In this document: positions 26,826 to 36,138 of the stretch, one piece after another
Layout of the letters: each line of letters starts with the position of its first letter
Numbering within the stretch: the first letter of the stretch is position 1
NCBI GenBank assembly: GCA_947038565.1
Contig: CAMQWP010000002.1
Span: forward strand, 186,001 to 250,000
Source: an uncultured Clostridia bacterium
GTDB taxonomy: Bacteria; Bacillota; Clostridia; Christensenellales; UBA3700
Length of the DNA: 64,000 nucleotides
Direction: 5' to 3'
Translations under genes and position numbers: made by a program
Notes under the pieces: model-generated
Databases searched by the model: none
The model's input: the letters and a program-made list of their open reading frames with translations, nothing else
What the model was told of the DNA's origin: nothing

Positions 26826-27737
26826 TTACTGCAAGTACAATACAGCCATCTCCGATGCGATTGCTCCGTCTGATACTGCCGTTACTACTTGTCTCACTTT
26901 CTTCTCTCTGATATCGCCAGCAACGAATACACCATCTACATTAGTCTGCATATGCTCATCGGCTATAATATACCCTAGATTATTACGCTCCACTTCTAGT
27001 GCTATCTCCGTGCCTTGAGGGATCTGTCCTATTGCCACAAATACACCGTCAACGTCAACACGTTTCACCTCTCCAGTCTTTACATTTTCTAGGTCAACGC
27101 TCTCGATTTTTTTATCGCCAAATATCTCTTTCACGACATTATCAGTTACGACTTCTATATTTGACGCATAAAGTTTATCAAGCTCAGTTTTTGTAGCTCT
27201 GAACTGGTCACGCCTATGCACCAATGTTACCTTACTAGCAAACTTAGTTATATACAAAGCGTCGCCTATTGCGGTATTTCCACCACCGATTACAATAACT
27301 TTTTTATCTTTATAAAACGCACCGTCACATAGTGCACAATACGACACACCACGCCCGATGAATTTGTCTTCCGAACTGATACCTATCTTCCTAGCATTAG
27401 CTCCCGCACATATAATAATCGCACGAGCTGACAGCACATCACCACTCGATATAGTGACTAGCTTTTCCTTGCCAGTTACATCGGTACTAGTGACAGTATC
27501 ATACACCATAACAGCACCGCATTTCTCCGCTTGCTCTTGCATTTTCATAGACAAATCAACGCCCGATATCTCACTGAATCCAGGGTAATTCTCTACATTT
27601 TCCGCACTAGTTATCTGACCTCCAGCAAACCTCATCTCGATGATTGCCACACTCATGCCCGCTCTTGACGCGTAAATCCCTGCTGTTAGACCACTTGGGC
27701 CTGCACCGATTATGATGATATCATATTTTTTTTCCAT
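26826..27737 (-). CDS. trxB: Thioredoxin-disulfide reductase
   Basis: A 303-residue flavoprotein that passes electrons from NADPH to thioredoxin. The FAD motif GAGPSGLTAGIYASRAG is at residues 11-27, the redox pair C134-ALC137 is in VSYCALCDGAFY, the NADPH motif is GGGNTAIGDALYI, and GVFVAGDIREKKVRQVVTAVSDG closes the FAD site. AAGGAG lies before the ATG. No thioredoxin gene adjoins it. The final residues are short, as is common in Clostridia. Confidence 0.95.
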   Translation of the reverse strand: MEKKYDIIIIGAGPSGLTAGIYASRAGMSVAIIEMRFAGGQITSAENVENYPGFSEISGVDLSMKMQEQAEKCGAVMVYDTVTSTDVTGKEKLVTISSGDVLSARAIIICAGANARKIGISSEDKFIGRGVSYCALCDGAFYKDKKVIVIGGGNTAIGDALYITKFASKVTLVHRRDQFRATKTELDKLYASNIEVVTDNVVKEIFGDKKIESVDLENVKTGEVKRVDVDGVFVAIGQIPQGTEIALEVERNNLGYIIADEHMQTNVDGVFVAGDIREKKVRQVVTAVSDGAIASEMAVLYLQ

Positions 27738-27927
27738 GATAATTCTCCTTATAACTTTACTATATAGATAACACTAGATTTGATATATATAGTATTAATA
27801 TTTCTATATTTAAACAATACAAAATGCATCATTCATGCACGATGTAAAGCAAATTAATTAGTTATATTATTAGCATAATAATTACTTTAATACAAGCCTT
27901 AAAATGTATTATAATGAAAATATTATA

Positions 27928-28752
27928 TTATCTAATACCTATTTTTGTAGATGGACAACGTCCGCTTAGTATGTCCGCTATCTTATATTTACTATTAGCG
28001 ATAAATACTTCCGTGCCGTTCATGATAGGCTCTTTGATGTACTCTAGCTTAGCTTTTGCACCATTCGCTCCCGCTCTACTAGCACCGCAACATACCTTTT
28101 GATACTCGTCTATATTTGCCATTACTTCGATTGCATTCGCACCGCTTATCTCTTTTACTAGCGAGTCTTTGTCATGGATATCATTATATATACCGTCCAC
28201 GCTTGTAAGTATCAAAAGCCTTTTCGCCTTGACAAGACAAGCAACCTGACTAGCAGTTTCGTCGTTATCAATGCAATGCACCAAGTGCGAGCTTGTAGGC
28301 AATGACGCCAGCTCAAGCCTTATGATCTCATTTGTCGAAAGCGGATCATTATAGTTGATAATAGGTATTGCATTTTGATCAGGACACCTGACCAATAAAT
28401 TCTTTAAATACTCTTTTTTCATATCATTATTGAAGTGCTGATGCTCTACTAGTATCTGTCTAAGGCTGTATTTACTATCCACGTACTGCCTATAATTACT
28501 CATCAAAATAGACTGACCTTGAGCAGAATAATCCGTCTTAACCTCTGATGTATTACCCTCTAACTCGTAGCCGTTACGCTTAATAAAGTCAATCCTACCT
28601 ATCTCGGTAGCTCCACTAGTAACCCAAATCATGCCAGGTCTAAGCTCTCTCGAAAGCCTTGCGATGATGTTATAATCTATGTCGTTGTACTCTTTATTTA
28701 TCAATGCCATTGAGCCGATCTTGCCCACTAGCTCTATATCAAACTTACTCAT
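27928..28752 (-). CDS. Amino acid kinase family protein, glutamate 5-kinase-like but diverged
   Basis: A 274-residue protein with the carbamate/amino acid kinase fold: VTSGATEIG replaces the ProB substrate loop VSSGA, IDNDETASQVA is the ND-containing motif, LILTSVDGIYND is the nucleotide loop, and GASRAGANGAKAKLEY stands for the GTGGM-x-TK motif. The N-terminal kinase lysine-glycine motif (KxGS) is present as VGKIGSMAL. There is no PUA domain and no proA nearby. It overlaps the upstream shikimate-kinase-like gene by eight bases, so the two are coupled. The true substrate is unknown. Confidence 0.65.
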   Translation of the reverse strand: MSKFDIELVGKIGSMALINKEYNDIDYNIIARLSRELRPGMIWVTSGATEIGRIDFIKRNGYELEGNTSEVKTDYSAQGQSILMSNYRQYVDSKYSLRQILVEHQHFNNDMKKEYLKNLLVRCPDQNAIPIINYNDPLSTNEIIRLELASLPTSSHLVHCIDNDETASQVACLVKAKRLLILTSVDGIYNDIHDKDSLVKEISGANAIEVMANIDEYQKVCCGASRAGANGAKAKLEYIKEPIMNGTEVFIANSKYKIADILSGRCPSTKIGIR

Positions 28753-29176
28753 TATTAGATAATTCTCCTAATTTTAATAATATTGTATCCATTATTTGCT
28801 GTTTATTTTTGTCTTTAGTATCTATTACCGCCATGCAATTTGCAGTCACCTTGCTACATACCCTTGAGGGTGACAAGCATATCACGTACGCGTCTTCCGC
28901 TATGATCTCAACATCGGTTGCAATCGAGCAAACACCGCCAGCAAATGCAAAAACGCTATCACTATACCCTCTTATCGAACGCAACTTATCAGTGTAGAGT
29001 TTTTTTAGCCCCGCCCTGCCGTATTTGTCTGATATTTCCTTGATAGATCCTAAAGTAAGGTACTCTATATACTCATTATAATCCATGTAATTTATCTCTA
29101 GCTCTTTTGCAAGATCTATAGCACACGAGTTATTTAGCTTAGTACTAGTGCCTATTATAGCTATATTGCTTTTCAC
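28745..29176 (-). CDS. Shikimate kinase-like protein lacking the P-loop
   Basis: A 143-residue protein whose order of motifs follows shikimate kinase: a glycine-rich start, LAKELEINYMDYNEYIEYLT in place of the substrate-binding Asp helix, SIKEISDKYGRAGLKKL, then FAFAGGV. The Walker A lysine is absent: the site reads IGTSTKLNNS. It starts with GTG, with GGAG eight bases upstream. Without the P-loop it is unlikely to be a kinase; it may be a regulatory or binding partner of the amino acid kinase-like protein translated after it. Confidence 0.55.
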   Translation of the reverse strand: MKSNIAIIGTSTKLNNSCAIDLAKELEINYMDYNEYIEYLTLGSIKEISDKYGRAGLKKLYTDKLRSIRGYSDSVFAFAGGVCSIATDVEIIAEDAYVICLSPSRVCSKVTANCMAVIDTKDKNKQQIMDTILLKLGELSNNE

Positions 29177-29321
29177 TATTCTATCTCCATGTAGTGTTAT
29201 TGCATTTTATTTATACAATACTAATTTTTTTCTCATTTTTAATACAAAATCTATTATGGTGTAACACTGTATATAATGATTATATTATATAGTCTTCATA
29301 TTAACACCGAATATCTATCTA

Positions 29322-30581
29322 TCATGCACACATTCCATACTGATCACGCACCGAATTCAATATCGCTATATGCGTGTTTGGATTGATCTCACTATGCGCA
29401 GATTGTGGCGCTGGAGTTAATGGCTTTGTGATGTCAAGTACAGTATTCCATGTCATGACTCCTTCAGTATTGATACTAAGGGTTATATCGCCATGATCAC
29501 GAGTAGAATACCCAGTAATCCCGTCCGCGTCATCATCAGGTTTTGCGTCAGTATAATCAGCTAATCTATCCACCGTTTCTGGTCTTGGATGATCATGATT
29601 ATTCTCTACGCCCGCACTTACCACTACGTACTCAGGGTCTATCGCATCAAGCAACTCTTGACTAGAAGAAGTCGCACTGCCATGATGACCCGCCTTAAGC
29701 ACATCAGCGTCATAGTTAGGTCTATAAGTATTTAGATAATATCCTTCACCGCCATTACCACCGCTTTTGTCTTTACCCTCAGCGTCGCCTGTAAATACGA
29801 TAATTCTCTCATCGACATTGCCGTACCTTAGCACAGTGAATGGAGATGCAAAGTTCTTTTCTTTAGCGTCAGGCTCATCACCCACTTCAGAAGTCAAATA
29901 ATGAACTTCCTCTACACACTGCATATCTATATGATAACCAGTACCAGTGATATCAAAGTCACCTATATTAAAATGTACTTTTGCACCGCTAACTGCGACT
30001 TCATTTGCAACTGCTGTGATGAAATTATCATAAGTTAAAGTACTTACAATAGCGTATTTTGAGTTATCAGCCGTCTTTGGCTCGTTTTTACTCCTAAATG
30101 CAGGGCGATAAATATTCTTTACCACATAATTATTTAGAACAGTATCCATGTAATCAACATGATCAGCGTCAGTGTGCGTAAGTATCATATGCTCGAATTC
30201 AGTGATTTTAAGATCATTGATAGCTTTCAATATAACATCATCAGCATCGACTTTATCACTAGCGGTAGTGTGGTTATTTTTAGAGTCACCACCCGCGTCG
30301 ATTATCATATTCTTACCGTCAGGTAACTGGACAATAATGCTATCGCCTTGACCAACGTCTAGGAAATGCACTTTTAAATGCCCTTCGGGATTAGTGATAT
30401 CAGGGTCGCTAGGATTTCCGCCAAACATACCCCAGAACGTATCAGGGAACGCAAAATAAAGCACACCGAATGCGATACCTATAATAAGTATCAAACTCAC
30501 TAAAGCTATCATTATTTTCTTGCTAGATAGTACTTGCTTTATAGCCTTTTTTTCTTTCTTAGTTAGTTTAGAATTTGCCAT
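29322..30581 (-). CDS. Membrane-anchored MBL-fold hydrolase, ComEC-like beta-lactamase domain
   Basis: A 419-residue protein: a lysine-rich start, one hydrophobic helix (about residues 25-48), then an extracytoplasmic metallo-beta-lactamase domain. LDVGQGDSIIVQLPDG, LTHTDADHVD, FTGDAEG and LKAGHHGSATS are the metal and family motifs of the ComEC/Rec2 C-terminal domain. It lacks the ComEC competence channel, so it is a stand-alone hydrolase, possibly a nuclease or phosphodiesterase at the outer face. Single transcription unit with AGGAG before ATG. Confidence 0.85.
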   Translation of the reverse strand: MANSKLTKKEKKAIKQVLSSKKIMIALVSLILIIGIAFGVLYFAFPDTFWGMFGGNPSDPDITNPEGHLKVHFLDVGQGDSIIVQLPDGKNMIIDAGGDSKNNHTTASDKVDADDVILKAINDLKITEFEHMILTHTDADHVDYMDTVLNNYVVKNIYRPAFRSKNEPKTADNSKYAIVSTLTYDNFITAVANEVAVSGAKVHFNIGDFDITGTGYHIDMQCVEEVHYLTSEVGDEPDAKEKNFASPFTVLRYGNVDERIIVFTGDAEGKDKSGGNGGEGYYLNTYRPNYDADVLKAGHHGSATSSSQELLDAIDPEYVVVSAGVENNHDHPRPETVDRLADYTDAKPDDDADGITGYSTRDHGDITLSINTEGVMTWNTVLDITKPLTPAPQSAHSEINPNTHIAILNSVRDQYGMCA

Positions 30582-30803
30582 TATAACTCCTCTATGTATG
30601 TTGATAGATTATTATCTAATACAACAAGCCTTGCCGATATGATTATCTCAGGGCCTTATCGCGTTTTAAAATTAAGTATAGTAGTTTATTATATTTTATC
30701 ATTATTATCTCAAAAAGTAAACACTTTGCAAGTAAATTTATTATATCATTGCAATTCTTAACGAAAAAAGTTGCAAAATTAATATATAATTTCCATTAAA
30801 GAC

Positions 30804-30832
30804 TTGTAATTTTATCCGTTATGTGCTATTAT
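30804..30832 (+). promoter_or_regulatory. fba promoter
   Basis: TTGTAA (30804-30809), 17 bases, TATTAT (30827-30832) with extended TGn. It gives a leader of about 30 bases carrying GGAGG. Confidence 0.75.
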
Positions 30833-30870
30833 GTAGAGGATAAATAATATATTTTTATGGAGGTTTTACT

Positions 30871-31842
30871 ATGCCATTAATTACTAGTAAAGAGATGTTC
30901 AAGAAAGCATATGAGGGCGGATACGCTATCGGTGCTTTCAACGTAAACAATATGGAGATAATCCAAGGTATCGTTGACGCTGCTAAAGCTGAAAACGCTC
31001 CACTAATCCTTCAGGTTTCTGCAGGTGCTCGTAAATACGCTAACGCTACTTACCTTCGCAAGATGGTTGAGGCTGCTGTTATCGATAGCGATCTTCCTAT
31101 CTGCTTACACCTTGACCACGGTGACACTTTCGAGCTATGCAAAGATTGTATCGACAATGGTTTCACTTCAGTTATGATCGATGGTTCTCATCACTCATTC
31201 GAAGACAATATTGCTCTTGCTAAAAGAGTTGTAGAGTACGCTCACCCACGTGGCGTTACTGTAGAGGCTGAGCTAGGTAGACTTGCTGGCGTTGAAGATG
31301 ATGTTGATGTTTCTGCAGAGGACGCTTCATACACTCGCCCAGAGGAAGTTATCGAGTTCGTTACAAAGACTGGTGTTGATAGTTTAGCTATCGCTATCGG
31401 TACTTCACACGGCGCTTTCAAATTCAAGCCAGGTACAAAGCCTCAGCTTAGATTTGATATCTTAGAAGAGATTGCTAGTAAGTTACCAAACTTCCCTATC
31501 GTTCTTCACGGTGCATCATCAGTTCCTCAAGAGTTCGTAACAATTATCAATGAGAACGGTGGTTCAATGCCTGACGCTATTGGTATCCCAGAGGATATGC
31601 TACGTCAGTCAGCTAAACTTTCAGTATGTAAGATCAATATCGATTCTGATTTACGTCTTGCTTGCACTTCAGCTATCCGTGAGCATTTCAATGATCACCC
31701 AGGTCACTTCGACCCTCGTCAATACTTAGGAGATGCAAGAAATCGTATCACTGAGATCGTTCGTCACAAGCTAGTAAACGTACTAGGCTGTAACAACAAG
31801 GCTGATGAGATCGTTGCTGAGTACAATAAGAGCGTTAAGTAA
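30871..31842 (+). CDS. fba: Class II fructose-bisphosphate aldolase
   Basis: A zinc-dependent glycolytic aldolase, 323 residues. GAFNVNNMEII is at the start, CLHLDHGDTF holds a zinc His, and VEAELGRLAGVEDDV, LAIAIGTSHGAFKF and VLHGASSVP complete the active site; CKINIDSDLRLA binds phosphate. Codon choice is more restricted than in neighbours (frequent GCT, GTT, CGT), as expected of a highly expressed gene. Flanked by a promoter and a strong terminator. Confidence 0.97.
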   Translation: MPLITSKEMFKKAYEGGYAIGAFNVNNMEIIQGIVDAAKAENAPLILQVSAGARKYANATYLRKMVEAAVIDSDLPICLHLDHGDTFELCKDCIDNGFTSVMIDGSHHSFEDNIALAKRVVEYAHPRGVTVEAELGRLAGVEDDVDVSAEDASYTRPEEVIEFVTKTGVDSLAIAIGTSHGAFKFKPGTKPQLRFDILEEIASKLPNFPIVLHGASSVPQEFVTIINENGGSMPDAIGIPEDMLRQSAKLSVCKINIDSDLRLACTSAIREHFNDHPGHFDPRQYLGDARNRITEIVRHKLVNVLGCNNKADEIVAEYNKSVK

Positions 31843-31871
31843 TATTAATTACTTATACAAATTATAAAATC

Positions 31872-31906
31872 ACTGGACAGGATTTATTTCCTGTCCAGTT
31901 TTTTTT
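31872..31906 (+). terminator. Strong intrinsic terminator of fba
   Basis: A perfect 10-bp stem ACTGGACAGG/CCTGTCCAGT with an eight-base loop is followed by eight T. Confidence 0.95.
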
Positions 31907-32260
31907 ATGCGGATTTATTTGTGCTGATTTATTTATGTATTTCATATCAATTCTTGTGGCATGTTGCGTTGTTTTTTTAATTGATTATACTTGATTGTGT
32001 CATTGCAGTTGCACTAAGGCATACTATCAATAAACATACAAACATATCATGCTATGGATTAATTTTCAAGACAACTTAAAAAACAATTAGCCCCACTCGC
32101 CTATCAAATATTAAATGTAGTGCGTTGTATCTTTAAAAGCTGATACTTGATTGTGTCTTTTCTTTGCACTATGGCATTTGATTATATTTTTCTATATTTC
32201 TTTCTATTGCATTTTTATTTATATACTACATTTATATCGTTAAAATCATATGAACTTTTA
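31907..32260. other. Gene-free region between fba and murC with an imperfect direct repeat
   Basis: No convincing ORF, promoter pair or RNA structure. Two diverged copies of a ~58-bp sequence are present (31965-32022 and 32121-32177). The murC gene ends just beyond. Confidence 0.5.
31965..32177. repeat. Imperfect ~58-bp direct repeat, two copies
   Basis: Copies at 31965-32022 and 32121-32177 share TGCGTTGT, ATACTTGATTGTGTC, TTGCACTA and GGCAT in the same order and nearly the same spacing, 156 bp apart. Confidence 0.6.
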
Positions 32261-33616
32261 TCACTTCATAAAACTCTCCGCCCGAAGTCCCGCCCCAAGC
32301 GTCAACACAACATCATCAGCATTTGTATTTGCAAGCAAGTATTTCCTCACGTCTTCATAGCTTGATAAATATACCACGTTTTCCATGTTTTTACATAGTA
32401 ATTGATAGAGCTGAGTGCATTCGATGCCGTCTGACTCTTGCTCTCTCGCTCTAAATGTAGGCATCAATATCACCACATCACTACATGATAAAGCTGATAC
32501 AAAACCATCAATTAGAGCTTTTGTCCTAGAAAATGTGTGAGGTTCAAATACTGTCACGATACGTTTACTTTTTAGATTTCGTCCCGCGTCTATTACCGTT
32601 TTGATCTCGCTAGGATGATGAGCATAGTCGGTGATAACTCTAGCACCCGTACTAAGCAGTCCTAAGCACTGAAATCTATCTTTCACACCTGGAAAAGTTG
32701 CGAGTCCTTTCTTTATATCATCGACTTTTATCCCGTATCTATCCGCAACAGCTATGACAGATAGTCCGCACTTTGCATTTATATCATTATAGCTATATAT
32801 GGTGAAGTTATCAAGAAGTTTTCCGCTCTTAAACACTTCAAAATCAATCACGCCATTAGCACTATTTACATTGCCGAGTCTATACTCAGACAATTCATTA
32901 TCGCCGTAAGTCACAAAATCAATACTATTACCACGCATACCATTAATGCCTTCCGTAAGTGGCTGGATATGATAGTTATTGTCATATATAACAGTGCTAG
33001 AACGCAGTGCAAATACAGCAAAAGCAAGGTACGTATCAGCAAGATTCCGATAGCAATCAGGATGATCAAAGTCTACATTTAAGATGACACCGATATCGGG
33101 AGAAAGCTCGAGGAAACTTCTTGCGTACTCACATGCCTCCGTCACCAAACACTTATTGCCATAGCTAATATTAAGATTGTCAATACCAATTATATCACCG
33201 CCAATATGTGCAGTAAAAGGTACTTTCGCACTCATCATCACCCAAGAAAGCATACTTGTCACGGTAGTTTTACCGTGCGAACCGCTTATAGCAATGACTG
33301 TATCAAATGATTCGGCGACTTTGGCAAGATAGCTCTTTCTCTCTATACTGCACTTTGCAAATATTATTTCTCGGCAGTTTTTTGGCATAGCACTAGTGTA
33401 CACAACCAAGTCCGCAAGTTTTGCGAGCGACTCGCCATTGCCTATGACTATCTGCACGCCGACATCTCGAAGTTTCGCTATAACATCACTGTCTTTTGCG
33501 TCCGATCCCGTGCATATAATACCGCGACTTTGAGTATACGCACACAGTTTACTCATGCTTACTCCACCAACACCTACAAAATGAATTCGCTTAAAGCGAC
33601 TAATAAAATCTCTCAT
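32261..33616 (-). CDS. murC: UDP-N-acetylmuramate--L-alanine ligase
   Basis: Adds L-Ala to UDP-MurNAc in peptidoglycan precursor synthesis in the cytoplasm. 451 residues. HFVGVGGVSMSKLC is the N-terminal UDP-binding turn, ISGSHGKTTVTSM the ATP loop, GNKCLVTEACEYARSF the central domain, and TDYAHHPSEI and VFEPHTFSRTK the C-terminal domain. The ATG has no obvious Shine-Dalgarno sequence. It is divergent from spoVG. Confidence 0.96.
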   Translation of the reverse strand: MRDFISRFKRIHFVGVGGVSMSKLCAYTQSRGIICTGSDAKDSDVIAKLRDVGVQIVIGNGESLAKLADLVVYTSAMPKNCREIIFAKCSIERKSYLAKVAESFDTVIAISGSHGKTTVTSMLSWVMMSAKVPFTAHIGGDIIGIDNLNISYGNKCLVTEACEYARSFLELSPDIGVILNVDFDHPDCYRNLADTYLAFAVFALRSSTVIYDNNYHIQPLTEGINGMRGNSIDFVTYGDNELSEYRLGNVNSANGVIDFEVFKSGKLLDNFTIYSYNDINAKCGLSVIAVADRYGIKVDDIKKGLATFPGVKDRFQCLGLLSTGARVITDYAHHPSEIKTVIDAGRNLKSKRIVTVFEPHTFSRTKALIDGFVSALSCSDVVILMPTFRAREQESDGIECTQLYQLLCKNMENVVYLSSYEDVRKYLLANTNADDVVLTLGAGLRAESFMK

Positions 33617-33682
33617 GTCTAATTATATGCTTGATAACAGTGAAAATTGTATAAATTATTTTATTTATTTTCGCTTTTGCTA

Positions 33683-33711
33683 TTGAAATTATTGCGATAA
33701 TGCGATATAAT
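33683..33711 (+). promoter_or_regulatory. spoVG promoter
   Basis: TTGAAA (33683-33688), 17 bases and consensus TATAAT (33706-33711). This looks like a sigma-A promoter rather than the sigma-H promoter known for Bacillus spoVG. Confidence 0.65.
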
Positions 33712-33774
33712 ATATATAGATAAATAATATATGTTAAATAATCTATATAATCTATAAGAAATATGGAGGTAATT

Positions 33775-34050
33775 ATGATAATAAGTGACATCCGCATAAG
33801 GATGATTAAAAGAGCAGAAGGCAGACTAAAGGCAGTTGCGTCTATTATCATTGATAATGTATTCGCAATACATGATATCAAAATACTAGAACGAACTGAC
33901 GGGTACTTCATTGCCATGCCGTCTAGAAAAACCCCCGATGGTGAGTACAAAGACATTGCTCATCCTATCAATAGCGAAACTAGAGAATTACTTTCCGATT
34001 TAATTCTTAAGTCGTTCCGTGCAGAGCTTGAAAATCCTCGAGAAGTATAA
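33775..34050 (+). CDS. spoVG: SpoVG family RNA/DNA-binding regulator
   Basis: A 91-residue protein with the SpoVG core: [35 protein letters not shown], then [21 protein letters not shown], the strongly conserved nucleic-acid-binding region. The start at 33775 uses GGAGGT five bases upstream; four codons further up, another ATG overlaps this site. SpoVG regulates varied processes and does not by itself prove that the organism sporulates. Confidence 0.95.
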   Translation: MIISDIRIRMIKRAEGRLKAVASIIIDNVFAIHDIKILERTDGYFIAMPSRKTPDGEYKDIAHPINSETRELLSDLILKSFRAELENPREV

Positions 34051-34188
34051 TAATTCTCATTGATCGCGTAGTAATATCAGAATACTAATATTATACTGCT
34101 TTCTCATTTCAAGCACATAAATCGAGTGTATTGCTCTCATGTATTTAGCATTTGTATCACTTTAAATAAAAATTTAAACTAAAAAAAT

Positions 34189-34230
34189 AATCCCCTCTTA
34201 TTAGAATACAACATTCTACAAGGGGGGATT
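34189..34230. terminator. Bidirectional terminator between spoVG and the aminotransferase
   Basis: The outer stem AATCCCC/GGGGATT and the inner stem TAGAAT/ATTCTA form one long hairpin. Seven T follow on minus and four on plus. It serves the aminotransferase gene and probably spoVG. Confidence 0.8.
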
Positions 34231-34331
34231 TTATTATACTGCAAATATAACTATTTGCTAAGATACCGCTATATGCAAAGACGCAACTTTATACTTAACG
34301 AGATTTAACAAGTAGTATCATGCGGATATAC

Positions 34332-35522
34332 TTATAGACTAGCCTTAACTTCGGCTACAAACTCCGCAATACGTTTCATTGCTTTTCTAAGACTATCCAT
34401 GCTGTAAGCATAGCTAATACGAATAAATTCATATCCATTATCACCAAAAGCAACACCTGGTACGACAGCAACTTTCTTTGACAGTAAAAGTGCATTAGCG
34501 AACTGCTCGCCACTCATACCTAGACTAGATACTCTTGGGAATACATAAAAAGCACCTTTAGGCTCAAAACACTCAAGACCTAATCTATTTAACTCTTTTA
34601 CCATATACCGTCTACGCATATCGTACTGCTCATGCATTTCCTCAACAGACTTGAAGTTGTCATGAAAACCTTCTTCAAGTGCCTGTAGTCCAGCGTATTG
34701 GCTAGCAGTAGGGGCACACATGATACAATATTGATGTATTTTAAGCATTACAGACAGTAACGGCTCTGGACATGCAACATAGCCAAGCCTCCAACCAGTC
34801 ATAGCAAATGATTTTGAGAAACCATTTATTACGATAGTTCTCTCACGCATTCCTTCCACTTCCGCGATAGAAGTATGCACTTCATCGTAAGTTAGTTCGG
34901 AATAAATCTCATCAGAAATGACGATAATATTATTGTCAATACATATTTTTGAAACTGCCTCTAAGTGACTTCTCTCCATAATAGCACCAGTAGGGTTATT
35001 CGGATACGGCATAATCAGAGCCTTTGTTCGAGGCGTGATACACTTAAGTAATGCCTCTGGAGTCACCTTAAATTCGTCACAAACCACGCAAGGAATAGGC
35101 ACTGCAACTCCACCGCACAGCTTCACGCATGGTGAGTATGAAACATAAGACGGCTCAGGAATAAGCACTTCATCGCCCTCGTTGAGCAAAGCTCGAAGAG
35201 ACAAATCAATACCTTCACTTGCACCAACAGTTACTAGTATTTCACTAGCACCGCTATAGTGGATATTATATCGCATAGAAAGGTATTTGCCGATAGCGTC
35301 ACGAAGTGCAGGCATACCAGTATTAGAAGTATACTGAGTATAACCCTTTTTAATACTAGCAATTGCACTTTGTCTTACACTCCAAGGCGTTTGAAAATCA
35401 GGTTCGCCTACCCCTAGAGATATAGCGCCCTCCATTGTCGATACTACGTCAAAAAACTTCCTTATACCAGAAGGCTTTATACCGCTAGCTTTTTCACTTA
35501 TAAATTCATCATAATTTATCAT
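34332..35522 (-). CDS. Class I/II PLP aminotransferase (possibly alanine or aromatic/aspartate transaminase)
   Basis: 396 residues of aminotransferase fold type I. It shows ISLGVGEPDFQTPW, PYPNNPTGA, the VISDEIYSEL strand, the PLP lysine in INGFSKSFAMTGWRLGY and the C-terminal FIRISYAYS with the substrate-binding Arg. It overlaps the Lrp/AsnC gene by four bases. The Lrp-plus-aminotransferase pair resembles alaR-alaT of Bacillus subtilis, so alanine transamination is a fair guess, but specificity cannot be read from sequence. Confidence 0.9.
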   Translation of the reverse strand: MINYDEFISEKASGIKPSGIRKFFDVVSTMEGAISLGVGEPDFQTPWSVRQSAIASIKKGYTQYTSNTGMPALRDAIGKYLSMRYNIHYSGASEILVTVGASEGIDLSLRALLNEGDEVLIPEPSYVSYSPCVKLCGGVAVPIPCVVCDEFKVTPEALLKCITPRTKALIMPYPNNPTGAIMERSHLEAVSKICIDNNIIVISDEIYSELTYDEVHTSIAEVEGMRERTIVINGFSKSFAMTGWRLGYVACPEPLLSVMLKIHQYCIMCAPTASQYAGLQALEEGFHDNFKSVEEMHEQYDMRRRYMVKELNRLGLECFEPKGAFYVFPRVSSLGMSGEQFANALLLSKKVAVVPGVAFGDNGYEFIRISYAYSMDSLRKAMKRIAEFVAEVKASL

Positions 35523-36007
35523 CTAATCAACTCTCTCTTGTCACTTTCTTTACTGACGATAGCAACACCACTTGACTTATATTGTTTTAAAATAAAGTGT
35601 GTTTTAGTACTAACGACGCTGTCAATAGCGGACAAACTCTCTGACACAAATAGCGATATCTCGCGAACAGTCTTACCCTCTATAGTAAGAGTAAGGTCGT
35701 GAGAGCCACTCATAAGGTAAAGATTTTTCACCATATCAAAAGCCATTATTTCCTCAGCAATAGCATCGAAGCCTGAGCGTTTTTGAGGAGTAACTCCTAC
35801 TTCGATAAGTGCATCAACATAGTCATTACCCGCAAGCTCGTTGTTGATAATAGTAGTGTATTTAACAATTATACCGCTACCTTCTAGCTTAGAGATTGCC
35901 TTTTCGACATCACTCTCCGCGACATTTAATACTTCGGCAATGCTCTCATTAGAGCATCTAGCATTTTCTTCTAAAATCTTAATAATCTTGCTCTCTAACT
36001 TATCCAT
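35519..36007 (-). CDS. Lrp/AsnC-family transcriptional regulator
   Basis: A 162-residue regulator: an N-terminal winged helix (LESKIIKILEENARCSNESIAEVLNV) and a C-terminal RAM ligand-binding domain (DALIEVGV..., MSGSHDLTLTIEG). The start at 36007 is chosen for GGAG five bases upstream. It likely senses an amino acid and controls the coupled aminotransferase. A long inverted repeat 55 bases upstream could be its operator. Confidence 0.88.
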   Translation of the reverse strand: MDKLESKIIKILEENARCSNESIAEVLNVAESDVEKAISKLEGSGIIVKYTTIINNELAGNDYVDALIEVGVTPQKRSGFDAIAEEIMAFDMVKNLYLMSGSHDLTLTIEGKTVREISLFVSESLSAIDSVVSTKTHFILKQYKSSGVAIVSKESDKRELIR

Positions 36008-36061
36008 ATCTACTCCTATACTCAATAAAATGCATTAATAATTCACGCGATGTTATATAAC

Positions 36062-36095
36062 TATAGTTACATGCTATCTCTAGCATATAACTATA
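36062..36095. promoter_or_regulatory. 15-bp inverted repeat upstream of the Lrp gene (candidate operator)
   Basis: The arms around ATGCTA-TCTC-TAGCAT extend to 15 bp with one mismatch that is G-U on the minus strand. The core ATGCTATNTCTAGC recurs at 37296-37310, upstream of the next gene. No T-run, so not a terminator. Confidence 0.45.
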
Positions 36096-36138
36096 TTATA
36101 ATTTTATTAATACATATACTGATTAAAAAATTTTTATA

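Noticed and set aside
32147..32365. Plus-strand 72-codon frame with a hydrophobic start
   Set aside because: It begins in the decayed repeat region, has no ribosome binding site and runs antisense into the end of murC.
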